Below are positions 37,005 through 49,356 of a stretch of DNA of 64,000 nucleotides, one piece after another. Position numbers and translations under genes: made by a program. The notes under the pieces were generated by a model that had not been told where the DNA came from, did not search any database, and was given only the letters and a program-made list of their open reading frames with translations. Positions within the stretch are counted from its first letter, which is position 1. The number at the start of each line of letters is the position of its first letter. Source of the stretch: Cocos nucifera (lineage: Eukaryota > Streptophyta > Magnoliopsida > Arecales > Arecaceae); NCBI GenBank assembly GCA_006176705.1, contig QRFJ01000782.1, positions 248,001-312,000 on the forward strand. The letters are read 5' to 3'.

Positions 37005-39858
37005 ATGTCTGCGTCCAACCCATTGGCACGTATCCTGGACACACATAGACTGACTGGACCCAATTATAAAGATTGGCTCAGGAACTACAAAATTTTTTGG
37101 GTTCAGAGAAGTTAACCCATGTTTTGGACCAGGACCCTCCCACCTTACCAGCCCGTCCATCTGTTGAACAGAGAGCGTCTCTGGAAAAATGGATTGACGA
37201 AGATAATAAGGCCAGATATTACATGTTGGGCTCGATGTCTGATGAGCTCCAGCGCCAACATGAAGATATCGGGACTGCTCGCCAAATGTTGGCTCACCTG
37301 CAGGAGATGTTTGGTGAACAGAGTCGCGCAGCCAAATATCAAGTCACGAAAATGACTTTTTAAGGCTAAGATGCGTGATGGGCAGTCAGTCCAAGATCAC
37401 TGTCTGACAATGATCAAGGACATGGAAGAGCTTGAGAAGCTCGGTGTGAAGTTGGACTTGGATCTGCAGAACGATATTATTCTGCAATCCTTGACTGATG
37501 CATATGGGCAATTCATCATGAATTACCACATGCATAAACTTCAAAATTCCTTGGCCGAGTTAATGAATATGCTGGTTACCGCTGAGCTTTCTATGAAAGG
37601 TTCTAAAGGCTCAGTTCTTGCTATGGAACGGACTTCTTCCAAAAGAAAGTCTTATGGAAAGAAAAAGAAGTCTGTGAAAAAGCAAAAGGTGGAAGGATCA
37701 AAGAAGAAGAAGGCAGAATCGAAGAAAAAGGCCGATGGCAAAGGAAAGTGTTTCCATTGCAACAGCGACGGCCATTGGAAGCGGAACTGCCCTATTTACC
37801 TGGCCACCCTGAAAGAACAAGAAGGAAGGTCCTTCTGGAGGTATGCTCGTTATTGAGTCTAACCTTACGGTTTCTTCTGCATCCAGTTGGGTGCTTGACT
37901 CTGGTTCTAGTGCTCATCTGTGCACTTCTATGCAGGGTCTTGAGGATAGCAGGAGGCTGAGGGATGGAGACATGATCCTACGCGTCGGTAATGGAGCAAG
38001 AGTTGCTGCAGTAGCCGTGGGAACATACCCTCTTCGATTACCATCTGGTTTAGACTTAGTTTTAAAAGACTGTTATTATGTGCCTGCAGCTAGCAGGAAT
38101 TTGATTTCTGTTTCATGCTTAGCACAAGAAGGTTATGTGATCACCTTCTTTAAGGACCATTGTAACATTCTTTATGAAAGAAATAAAATTGCAAATGGTT
38201 TCCTTATTAATGGTCTTTATCAGCTTGCATATTGATGTACCTATTCTTAACTATCGAGCAAAACGTGAATGCCAAACGACCTAGGGATAGTCCAAACGAC
38301 AGATATCTATGGCACCTGAGATTAGGTCATATAGCAGAAGATAGGATTAACAAATTGGAGAAAAATGGGCTATTGAGTCCATTGACTTTTGAGTCATATC
38401 CAACTTGTGAATCTTGTCTTCAAGGCAAAATGACTAAACTCCCTTTTGTTGGACATGGGGAGAGGGCCACAGATCTCCTTGCCCTAGTACATACTGATGT
38501 GTGCAGCCCATTTGATGTGACAGCTAAAGACAATTTTGTCTACTTCATTACCTTTACCGATGATCTGTCTAGGTATGGGTATGTGTATCTTATGAGACAT
38601 AAGTCTGAAGCTTTTGAAAAGTTCAAAGAATTCAGACATGAAGTAGAAAAATAAACTGAAAAATCCATTAAGGTTCTTCGATCAGATCGAGGAGGTGAAT
38701 ACCTTAGCCGGGAATTCCTAGACTATCTTAAAGAAAATGGCATAGTCTTTCAATGGACTCCACCAGATGAATACTCGTTTCAATGATGTGATCAAAATGT
38801 TTGGTTTCATCAAAAACGAAGAGGAACCATGTGTTTTTAAAAGGATCGGTGGGAGCGCTATTGTCTTCCTCGTATTGTACGTGGATGACATCCTCCTTAT
38901 TGGGAATGATATTCCCATATTAACAACAGTCAAAATATGATTGTCCAAGGAATTCCCCATGAAAGACCTAGGCGAAGCATCCTTTATTCTAAGAATTAAG
39001 GTCTATAGGGATAGACCGAATAGGATGCAAGGACTTTCATAGAAGATGTACATAGAGAAAGCACTAAAGAGGTTTAGTATGGAAAACTCTAAGAGGGGAT
39101 TAATATCCTTCAGACATGGTATTCATCTTTCCAAGAAGATGTGCCCCTGCACACCTAAGGAAATAGAATGCATCAGCAAGATCCCTTATGCTTCTGCAAT
39201 AGGGAGCCTCATGTATGCCATTCTATGTACACGACCTGATATAGCCCATGCTGTGAGTGTCACAAGCAGATTTCAGTCAAATCTAGGTGAAGAACACTGG
39301 ACTTCTGTGAAATGTATCCTTAAGTACTTAAGAAGAACTAAGGATGTGATGTTGGTCTTCGGTAATGGAGAACTCCAAGTTCAGGGATACACAAACTCGG
39401 ATATCATGTCCGATATAGATGATCGAAAGTCAACATTTGGAAATCTGTTTGTGTGCAATGGTGGTGCTGTCAGTTGGAAGAGTTCCAAGCAAACGGTGAT
39501 AGCAGATTCCACCATGGAAGCAGAATATATCGCTGCATCAAAGGCTACGAAGGAAGCATTCTGGTACAAGAAGTTTGCTGCAGAAATTGGAGTAATGCCA
39601 TCAGATGCCATTCCTCTATACTGCGATAATAAAGGCGCCATAGCCCTTGCTAAGGAGCCAAGGTCTCACCAAAAATTCAAGCATATTGAGCGGCGATACC
39701 ACCTCATCTGCGATTACCTCGAAAAGGGTTATGTCAAGGTCAAGAGAGTTAACTCTACAGACAATGTGGCAGACCCACTTATAAAGCCGTTGGGCCAGCA
39801 GAAGATCGAAACCCACCTTGAGAAGATGGGACTTAGACTTGTAGCCAATTGGCTTTAG
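37005..39858 (+). pseudogene. Cop-E gag-pol with integrase/RT deletion
   Basis: ATG 37005 starts gag (MSASNPLARILDTHRLTGPN), which shifts frame near 37095. Gag continues through a lysine-rich tail and an intact zinc knuckle CFHCNSDGHWKRNC (about 37748-37790). The protease motif WVLDSGSSAHLC (37885-37923) and HLRLGHIAEDRINKLEK then integrase (VHTDVCSPFD, RSDRGGEYLSREF) follow. A TAA at 38652-38654 replaces CAA. At about 38766 the integrase jumps from the QWTPP motif directly into late reverse transcriptase (NTRFNDVIKMFGF in Cop-J terms); about 1.1 kb is missing. YVDD is kept (about 38877). A TAG at 39040 replaces CAG. The RNase H part (39046-39858) is open and ends with VANWL. Non-functional. 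Confidence 0.92.
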
Positions 39859-39872
39859 GATAAGTGGGAGAT

Positions 39873-42129
39873 TGTTAGATATATGTGTCTAGAAGCCAGA
39901 ATTGGTTGACACTTGTAATACACTTCTAAGGGCAAAATTATAATTTTGACTAATATCAATAAAATGGGTTATTTTCTATCACATATGTGTATTTAGTATC
40001 TATGATACATCCTTTGAGTTAATGATAATGATAATTCATATTTTCAAGAGTTGAAAATTTAAGTCATGAATAATCATTGTTAACTCATAGATGCTCCCGA
40101 CCATAGGATCATCACGAGGATGGTGATTGATCTGGAAGATTGGTGTACAATCGCTTCTCTTTAGTAGATGAGTCTTGAGTCTATGGTGTGGAGACACCAA
40201 AGCGAGAGTATAGATACTCGTTAGAGAACGAGGGCACTGAGCGTGACCATCTCGAGTAGTCATTAGGGAGTCTACCTTCTCGTCAATGACTGACTCGATG
40301 CTGCAGTAGTGTATCTGGTTCTTTGACTTGAGGTGCATCTGCAGTTCACCTTAAGGGTGTTATATTTTGACTAGACCATTACTCGGTCTCCTAGCCATAT
40401 GGAACCCTGAGGTGTATGTTGGCTATAGCATGTTCATTGTAGGAACTGGATGGCATCAAGATGGAATCTATCTACCTTGGTGGTAGAGGAGCAGCCCTAT
40501 GATAATCATGAGAATCAAGTCCAAAAGTCCATGGCCATGGCAGAGTGAAATAATAGAAATAGTTTCTATTTAGATTTTCACATCGGACTCGAATCGAATG
40601 ATTACATCATATGACAGAAACTAGGATTTGACGAGCTTACCTTAACCCTAATCTGATCGAAGCTCAACATAGAAGGACTTAATCACATAGGTAGCTGCAC
40701 CAAGAGGTTCGCATTCAGCTCTGATGGGTTGCCACCATATACTGCTAGATGTCACTGGTGGATTTTGGAAGCAATTAGAATGATTTAGATGATCGATCAT
40801 TCTAGCTGTTCGAATTAGAAGAGTTCTGATCCATCTAAAGGAGTTTCGATGATGTCGATGATAGAGATCATGACATATCCTATTACCATACAGAACCAAA
40901 CCTAACTGGGTCACACAAACAAGGGTTTGAATTTGGTGATCATCTATTAAACTGATCCAGTTCAATTGATCTGAATGAGATTCAATTAGGTTCAAGAAAA
41001 TCGTGCTAGCACTCGATTGAACCTAACGTTCTTCTTTTGCTATCATAAATAAGTTGTCCTGACTGAGCCAAAGGAGTTTGTGCTCAATCAGAGGCCTTCA
41101 TATGGTCTGACTGGAGGTTGCCCATGTCAAAAAAGGTTGTCTATTTTTGTAAGACATTACCTACCATTTTTGGTCACCTACCATTTCTTATTCTTTGACT
41201 TTGGTCAAAAGTCTACCTTTGACTGGTCAAATGTTGACCACTGATACTTTGACTTTTGACCACATGTCATGCACCTATTGGAGAGCTTGTGGGGGCTTAT
41301 CCCCCTGCTAGAATCTAGCAAGGAGGAGGGCGCACGCCACCCTAGGCATGTGCCCAAGTTGGAGACGCCTAGGAGTCCCTATTGGACAGGGACTCCAACT
41401 CCTTTTTGGATTCCAATTAGAGTTCTCCTAAGAACCAACTTTGATTGGTCTTAGGCACCCTCTAAGGAGGAATCCAGGAGACTCTATTCCCATCAATCAA
41501 ATTTAGATCTAATTTCACAAACGGTTATGATTGGTTGGGAAGAAGAGGAGTTGGATCACGCTTAGTCTATAAATAAGACCCTGCGCCCAACTCAAAGATA
41601 TTTAGATTAAAAAAAATCATAATTCCCCACGCCCCAAGATTGCCTCTCCCCTTTTCCTCCATGCCAAACCACCTTCTCTCTCTCCTCTCCATGTCCAAAA
41701 GGGTTTTGGACCTTGGTTGGTGCAATCTAGACAAGAGAAAGGCGAGTAAAAGCTAGAAGGCTGCGCTGCTGCAAAGGACGACTGTTGATCTTCAAAAAAA
41801 GTTTTGAAGATCCTCCAGATCTAATTTTTGGAGATGTGATAGAGAAGAAGAGGATCTCCAGATCCAGTCCGAGTGGATACTGGTAGAGGCCAGGCACTTG
41901 TGTGGCTAGATTCAGAACCTTCCGCTGCATACAGGATCATCAACGGGTAATAGGATTACCCATATCAAGGTAAGCTAAATCTGATTTTGTTTTGATTTCC
42001 AAAATAATAATAATCAGATCTGAAACATATCAAGATTTGATTGGGATCAAGGAAAAAAATTTTGAAATATATCTCTTGATCTGATCAGACCTGAACGAAC
42101 CTGGATCGGGAAATCAGGATTTTCCTTCA
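39873..42129 (+). repeat. Cop-E 3' LTR (2257 bp)
   Basis: It follows the polypurine tract AAGTGGGAGAT. The segment after its TATA (AAAGATATTTAGATTAAAAA, about 41597) is unlike that in the Cop-E 5' LTR, and it shows many more C/T changes. Confidence 0.92.
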
Positions 42130-43904
42130 GGGTCTTCGGATGCTATGGATCTCGATGAATGCAGAAGAAAGAAGAGGAGGCCTTCTAGCAATCTTGTGAA
42201 GTCACGACCCTCGCAACTCACAACAAGAATCCTAAACCCTAGGTATAGATCCTAGGGTATGCACTCACCCAAAAACCCTTGCTCTTGGATCTATCTTTCT
42301 TTTTTGGTTTTCTCATGCAGAGGAGGAACTCACACACGAGAGAAACCTTTTCTCTCTTCCTTTTCTATTTTCTTCATCTCTTCTTTTTTTCTATATTCCT
42401 TGTGCACGTTCATAAAATCAATTATTTTATAGATGCGCATAAACATGGAAGACGTGTGGGATTGGCTTAGATCAAGAGGTTATCCATTCAAACTCAAATC
42501 CCATTTAAATTGAATTTGTAACTAGATCAGGCTAATCTTTAAGGCATGTGAGAAGGAGGAATGTGAGACATCCCTTACATTGGAATCATCATGAGAAACC
42601 TCTTTCTTGTGGAGAAAAGATGGCGCAAATATTGATGATGTGGTGCATGGGAAGACTAGTCAAACTAGTCTCTTATTTGACATCTAAATGAACTATTCTA
42701 ATCCAAATTGGTTAGGCCCAATTAGATCAGATTAAACCCAACTTTTTTAGGCTTAATTAGGCTTAGTTAAATCCTAATCAAATCAGAAATTAATCAAGCC
42801 AAACCCCTGATCAAATCAGAGATTAAACCTCCTTGATAATTAGATCATCTTATAACCAAATTGGATCAAATTCAAATGAATCCAATTCAATTGGTCTTGA
42901 TCCAAAAATAATCGCTCAATCAAATTGAGTTAATTAGTAATTAAATCACTAATCAATCTTCTCTTGATTAGCCATTAGATCGGATAGGAACCTCTAATGT
43001 GTATGACCCCACAGGTTCGAACCTAAGTCGGTAGCATAGGAACTATTTTTCTAAATTAATCAAAGTGACCATCTAGCAATGATACCCAATGTTCGGATAG
43101 ACCAAATAGTGCAATCGCAATATTCAGAACTTACATGAATATGGTTACCACATAATTCATTCCTTCGACCTCTATGCATAAGTGACTTTAGGGTTTGACT
43201 GTCAATCCGAGAAGATACATCCAAATCATATCTCAAAGCAATTACTCTTATGACCCCTTATAAGGACTACCCGACTAAGGCTTTGCTAAATTGAAATACT
43301 ATTGAACATAGCTCCTAAGTACAGGAGTGGTCAATCCCATCTTGACTCATGCACCGACTCCTTAAGTACTTGACTATATCCAAAAATCTTCTATTACTAA
43401 ATTAGAAATTCAGACAGTCCGGCACCAAAGCATAGTGAGTTGCTTGAAAGTCACCATGATGATCTCAGATCAGAGGGATACTTATATCCATATTCCATCA
43501 GAGCAATTCTTGATAGCAGAAAAGCTCTAAAGTCAGTCATGTTCAGTGCAGATGTATCCCTACGTCTCACCTGCATGCCATACTAGTGTCTTCACACTCG
43601 ATTAAGAGGACAATCAACTTATATGGCACACAATGACCTATACTCGATAAATGTTATCGCTCTTTAGTAACAACATATCATTTGATCGCAAATTTATTTA
43701 AGGACTAAATGATAAATCGTTTCTTGTCGATTCTAAATAGTCCTAAGGACTTCATCACAATATATAGGAATTCATTAGAAGATGAAAAATTTATAATAAA
43801 AAAGTCAGAATAACTTTTATTCAATTAATAATTTATATACAATTACATGAAATAGCTTAATCGTCAACATGCTGACAATTGGCTTTGGGATACTATTCCA
43901 AACA

Positions 43905-44753
43905 AACTAAGCCTCCAAGCCTCTCTCTTCTCTCTTTCTTCTTCTTTTTTCTTTCTTTCTTCTTTCTTTTTCTTTTCTTTTTATTTATTTGGTGATCTGA
44001 AGATGCCAGAGGCTAGAGAATTTCAAATCATGAGCAACTAAAGAACAAAATTCTAGGATATAGATAAAATCTTTGAGCTTGGTTATATTTTTCTTTTTTT
44101 TTTATTTTTTATATTTTTTTATGCAATAAATGACATATTCTCCTATCCAATCTTAACTCTTATTCTCCATAAATAAGATCTAATATTAACATACTTATTA
44201 TTGATTAATATTTAAATAAGCTATATTTATGAAGATGGGTTGTAATCGAAAGATATAGTTCATGCTCGATTTAATAGTCTATATTAGAGAAAATCAATAA
44301 AAAGCTATGTTATCAATTTTTTTGAGAATTAAAGTATTGAATAGTTTATGATTTTATTGAGATAGATCATGATTGGGAGACACGATTCATTCTCAAAGAA
44401 AATAGGTTTTAACCATAATTAAATTTTTAAAAATATTAAATTTTTGTATTAAAAGGAATTACTACAATCATTTTAGAGATGGATTCAAAATTCTAGAATA
44501 CTTTTAATTAATCTCAAAATTCTAACTGATTAAGTAGTTGCTTTCTTTTAATTTGCTAAATCATAATTAATTTTTTTTAACTTATTTATTTAAATTTTTA
44601 CTTTAAAGATTAATTTAAATTTTAAATTTATTTTAATTAAATTGAATATAACTCAGCCTTCAATCTTCGAGAAAATCGACATCTGACTCATCACTATCCT
44701 AAATATTAAAATTGGGTCTAATTTTTATTTGTTGCTTTAAGGATAAGCAGTCA
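43905..44753 (+). repeat. Gyp-3 5' LTR, 3' portion
   Basis: AT-rich sequence ending AAGCAGTCA, followed by ATTTTTTGACACC. The inner boundary is set by the primer site. The outer part is cut by LTR-F at 43904, so the true length is unknown. A pyrimidine-rich CTT/CTTT run lies at 43920-43985. Confidence 0.6.
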
Positions 44754-44759
44754 ATTTTT

Positions 44760-44777
44760 TGACACCATTGTCAGGGA
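44760..44777 (+). promoter_or_regulatory. Gyp-3 primer-binding site
   Basis: TGACACCATTGTCAGGGA, a decayed form of the TGGCGCC-type Athila/Tat site, at the same spacing from the LTR end as in Gyp-1 and Gyp-2. Confidence 0.7.
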
Positions 44778-45907
44778 TTGTAGCATGATTGCTTTAATAA
44801 AAAAATTAAAAATAAAAAAATATTAATTTCTTATTTACTACTTTATATGCTTTATAGCTTTATTTATTTTATTATTTTATTTTATTGCACACTTTATTTT
44901 ATTGCCTTATTTATTTTACTATTTTATTTTACTACTTTATATTTCTAGTTTATTATTTACTACTTTTTATTTTACCTTTGCTTTTCATATTTTATTCTGC
45001 TGATTAATAATTTGCTTTTTATTATCCATCAATTTAATATAGTTATTTAATTACCTATTATTTATACTTTCTTTAAATTTCCACTTATATTTTCTTTTCA
45101 TATATGATTTATTAATTGCTTTCTAGCTAGATTATCCTAATTGCATAGTTAAATTATTACCTTATATTGCATAATTAATTTACTACTTTTTATAACTTAG
45201 AATAAATTATTGTCTTAAAAGTTAATTTATTTTCTTGCCTTACTAATAGGTTATCTAGTTACCTTTTAAGCCTAGTACAATTTACTTTTGAATTAGTTAG
45301 ATCCTCTAAATTAGTTTAGATAAAATCTAATATAATTAAACTAATTAACTTAATTAAAATCTATTTTTCATTTTTCCAACTTTAGATAATCTAATATAAA
45401 AATAAATAAATATATCTCATAATACTTAATTAATATAGAGAAACTAATTAAACCTTAAAAGAAATCAACATGTTTGGATACCATGATTTGTTTGCATTGC
45501 ATTTTCATAATATACTCTAAGGGCATAATCTATTAAACAAGATAAGGTAGAGATTTGATCACCCTTCCTTAGCCCACAAACCACCATCCTTCAAATTACA
45601 TTAACCTAGATCTTAATTTAAAATCAATTAAACGTTGGCCCTTAGGGATAATCGAGCTTATTAGGATAAGAAATCCTAAGAGTTGGATCAAATTAGGATT
45701 AGTCAATTCGACTGATGTCTAGACAAGTGGTTCAAGGACTGTATCCAAAAGGAAGGTGGTTACTTAATTAGTTTCGTTAGCTTACTTGGCTAAGATAATT
45801 GTTATCTAAGAAATGCAACGTGGGACTCCCACCGATCTTACACTTACTTGGCCAGTTGAGTAGCTGATTCTTTATCTGAAGGGCTTGAAGGTGACCTTGG
45901 CAGTTAG
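44778..45907 (+). other. Gyp-3 leader, first half
   Basis: No gene. TTTATTTTATTGC-like low-complexity repeats lie at 44840-45020. From 45520 it aligns with the Gyp-1 and Gyp-2 leaders up to CCTTGGCAGTTAG, where Cop-H begins. Its continuation is at 22742 on the opposite strand. Confidence 0.85.
45903..45907. repeat. Target duplication of Cop-H, left copy (GTTAG)
   Basis: It precedes TGTTAGATATATG at 45908. The partner is not at the right end of Cop-H in this window but at 22738-22742, inverted. Confidence 0.85.
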
Positions 45908-48198
45908 TGTTAGATATATGTATCCTAGAAGTCAGAATTGGCTGACACTTGTTATACACTTCTAAGGATAAAATTATAATTTTGACTATGAATAATAAAA
46001 TGAATTATTTTTTATCATAATATGTTTTTAGTATCTGTGATACATTCCTTGAGTTAATGGCAATGAAAGTTCTTATTTTTAAGAGTTGAAAATTTAAGAT
46101 ATGAATTTTCATTATTAACTCATAAAATGCTCCTGACCATAGGATCATCATGAGGATGGTGATTGATCTAGAAGGTTGGTGTACAATTACTTCTTTATAG
46201 TAGATGAGTCTTGAGTCTATGGTATAGAGACACTAGAGCGAGAGTACAGATACTCGTTAGAGAATAAGGGCACTGAGCATGACCACCTCGAGCAGTCATT
46301 AGAAAGTCTACCTTCTCATCGATGACTAGCTTGAAGTTATAGTTGTGTGTCTAGTTCTTTGACCTAAGGTGCATCAGCAGCTTATCTTAAGGGTGTTATA
46401 GTTTGACTACATCATGACTCGATCTCCTAGCCATTCAGAATCCTAAGGTGTATGTTGGCTATAGCACATTCATTATAGGAATTGGATTACACCAATAGAA
46501 AATCTATCTACCTCGGTAGATGAGGAGTAGCCCTATGATGATCATGAGAATCAAGTCCATAAGCCCATAGCCATGGCAGAGTGAAATAATAGAAAGGGTT
46601 TCTATTAAGATTTTTACATTGTACTTGAATCGAATGATTAATCATATGATGGATATTAGGGTTTGACGAGATTACCTTAACACCAATCCAATCGGGGCTC
46701 AAGATAGAAGAACTTAATCGCACAAGTAACTGCACCGAGATGTTCATTTTTAGTTTTGATGGGTTGCCACCATATGCTGCTAGGTGTCACTGATGGATTT
46801 TGAGAGCAATTAGAATAATTTAGATGATCAATCATACTAGTTGTCTGAATCAAAAAAGTTTTGATCCATCGGAAGGTATTTCGATGATGTTGATGATAGA
46901 GATCGTGACATATCTCATTATCAAATGGAACTGAACCTAATTGGTTCACACAAACAAGGGTTTGGATCTGGATATCATCAAATGGACTAATCCAATTCAA
47001 TTGATTTGAACTAGATTCAATTAGGTTCAAGAAAATCATGCTAGCACACGATTGAGCCAAATGTTCTCTTTTAATTATCATTAAAGTTTGTCTCGACTTA
47101 GCCAAATATGTCTGGACTCACTTAGGTACCCTTACTTGGTCTGACTGGAGCTTGTCTAGGTCAGAAAAGAATTATCTTAATTTATGAGATGAATTTGAGA
47201 TAACACCTATCATTTTCTATCATCTGCTAAATCCTGTTTCGGACATTTGTTCAAATGTTGACCTTTGACACTTAGATATCTGCCCGTGTGTCAAGCCATC
47301 ATAGGAGAGAGTTCTTGGACCAGCCTTTTTGCTAAAAAGTAGATGGATAAGAGGTGCATGCCTAGGGAGGCATGCACCCATGTATAAAGCATCTAGAGTC
47401 CCGTACAGATGGGACTCCAATTACTTCGGAGATTCTACTTGGATGGCATCTAGAAGACTACTTTGACCCAGTCTTGGCACCATCTAAGGATGATTCAAAG
47501 GGGCTCTCATCTGATTGGATCTAATGATGTCATCCCATCAATTATATTTAGATCTGATTGCATAAAAAGTCATGATTGATCAGGATGATGTGGCACTGCA
47601 TGGTGCAATAGGGTCTATAAAAGCCCTATCTGTGCCAAGATCAAAGATGCTTGACCCATTGCCTATGCCACAAGGCTCCCCCTCTTCCTTCTTCATGCCA
47701 CCTTTAGGTGTTCTCTCTCCTATCCATGCCCAAGAATTTTTTGGCATAAGTTTGGTGCGATCCAAGCAAGAGAAAGGCGATAAGAAAAGGAAGAAAGCAG
47801 CACTGCTCTAAGAGATAACTCACATCTTCGAAAGGAGTTTTAAAGATCTTCAAAATCAGATCCAGATCTGACTTTTGGAGAAGTAATAAAGAAGGAGGAG
47901 ATCTCTAGATCCTATCCGAGTGGATACCGGTAGAGGCTAGACACTTGCATGGCTAGATCCAGAATCTCAGGTAGACATCTGGATCATCATAGGATAATCA
48001 GATTATCCACAATAAGGTAAAATTAAATTAGATTTAATTTATTCTTTATTTTATTTTATTTTCTTTTATTAGATTAATAATATCAAATCTAAAAAGTCTT
48101 AGATCTGATCTAGATCCAAAAAAAAAAATTTTAAAATATCTTTCTTGATCCAATCAGATTTGAATGAACCTGATCCGAAAAACTAGGTTTTTTCTTCA
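45908..48198 (+). repeat. Cop-H 5' LTR (2291 bp)
   Basis: TGTTAGATATATGTATCC to TTTTTCTTCA. TATA CTATAAAAG at 47615-47623. It has only two TTGAC cores in the region where Cop-C, E and J have the array. Confidence 0.93.
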
Positions 48199-48200
48199 AC

Positions 48201-48213
48201 TGGTATCAAAGTC
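48201..48213 (+). promoter_or_regulatory. Cop-H primer-binding site
   Basis: TGGTATCAAAGTC, two changes from the initiator-Met site. Confidence 0.85.
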
Positions 48214-49356
48214 AGGTTGCATTTTCCATTAGATTTTATTTTATTTTAATTTTGATCTAATAATTTGATGATTTCAAATATCACATTATATTTGATTAGA
48301 TCTAAAATTAGAAATTAAAAAAAATAAATAATTTAGATCTAAGTTGTACAAGATGCATGACTAGTTGTAGAATAGAATTGTTCTATGTATAGTCTAATAT
48401 GATCATAATTTAATTTGATTAGTTATAATTTTTAGATTAATTTATTTACTATATTTTGATATTATAAATATTATAATAAGATCTAAAAAATAAAAAATAA
48501 AGTTATTTAATTTTTATTCATATGAGATATGATGAATGGATGTTTAGACTAGTTGTAGAATAGTTCTACATAATTATCTAGAATAGATTTTAATTTGATA
48601 TGATCAATTTATATTTAATTTTTTAGATGATTATGAGATAATTTAGATCTAAAAATATGCATAGTATCATACACGAAGATGTATGCAAAATATATCTATA
48701 GTTAGATCAATTTTTTATATATGAGATATATGATGTAAATCTAACAAGTTTTGTAGTTTTCATATTTTTGATTAAGGCATTCTCCTTGGCCGTCCGGCCA
48801 TAAGAACAAAATAAGATTTAAATGCCCTCTCCTCTCATTCGATGGGGTGTTCTTATGATATGTAGGGGTGCTGCATATTCATCCTTAGTCAAAAACCTAA
48901 AACTTATTTTTTGTAAAATTCTAGATTCTAAAATCCTATGATTTTATTTACATATTTTATTTATGAATCCTAAACATAATTAAGAATTAAGATTATGAAA
49001 TATGTTAAGTCTAAAAATTGAGAATTTTTAGATTTAAGACATATTCATAAAATTGGGTTCGAACTTGAGTAGCTAAATTAGGTCTAGCGGTTGATTAAAC
49101 CGAATCAAGAGTTGGTTAGATGGGATCAAGAGTGCTTAAATTAACTAGCCTAATAGGATTAAGTCTGGATCAAGATTGAATCACATGAGTGAGTGATCAA
49201 GCTAAGACTTAATTAGGCTCAGTGGTTAGAGTCTAGATTGTAGGCTAACCTAATTGGTTCTGGCTCAATAATTTGGTGTCTAAGGTAAGTCTGGCATATA
49301 CGATCGACTGAATTTTAATTGGGAGCTACTCGACTCGAATGCATTCTTGTCGAATT
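48214..49356 (+). other. Cop-H leader, 5' part
   Basis: Non-coding and aligned with other leaders up to the deletion junction at about 49357-49364. The inverted-repeat region is at about 48769-48893, with arm mismatches. Confidence 0.8.

Larger units (their letters stand above)
32810..42129 (+). mobile_element. Cop-E: Ty1/copia retrotransposon with internal deletion, mosaic
   Basis: Two LTRs (32810-35102, 39873-42129), primer site, leader and a gag-pol missing about 1.1 kb. TCTTC flanks both sides (32805-32809 and 42133-42137), but three extra bases (GGG) lie between the 3' LTR end and the right copy. The ends of the element match each other, while the middle is nearly identical to Cop-J (see findings). 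Confidence 0.9.
32438..43904 (-). repeat. LTR-F: LTR of an unrelated retrotransposon family, split by Cop-E
   Basis: Pieces 32438-32809 and 42130-43904 (about 2.1 kb). On the minus strand the outer end reads TGTTTGGAATAGTATCCC at 43904, a TG-type LTR end. A likely TATA (GCATCTATAAAATAATTG) lies at about 42420-42437 on the minus strand. The pieces join as ATCCGAAGAAGATC if Cop-E is removed. The LTR is cut on the left by Cop-D, so whether it is solo or part of a full element is unknown. I see no coding sequence. Confidence 0.7.

Noticed and set aside
42279..42470. 63-codon frame rich in Phe/Leu in LTR-F
   Set aside because: Produced by a pyrimidine-rich tract near the LTR's transcription start; no domain, no conserved context.
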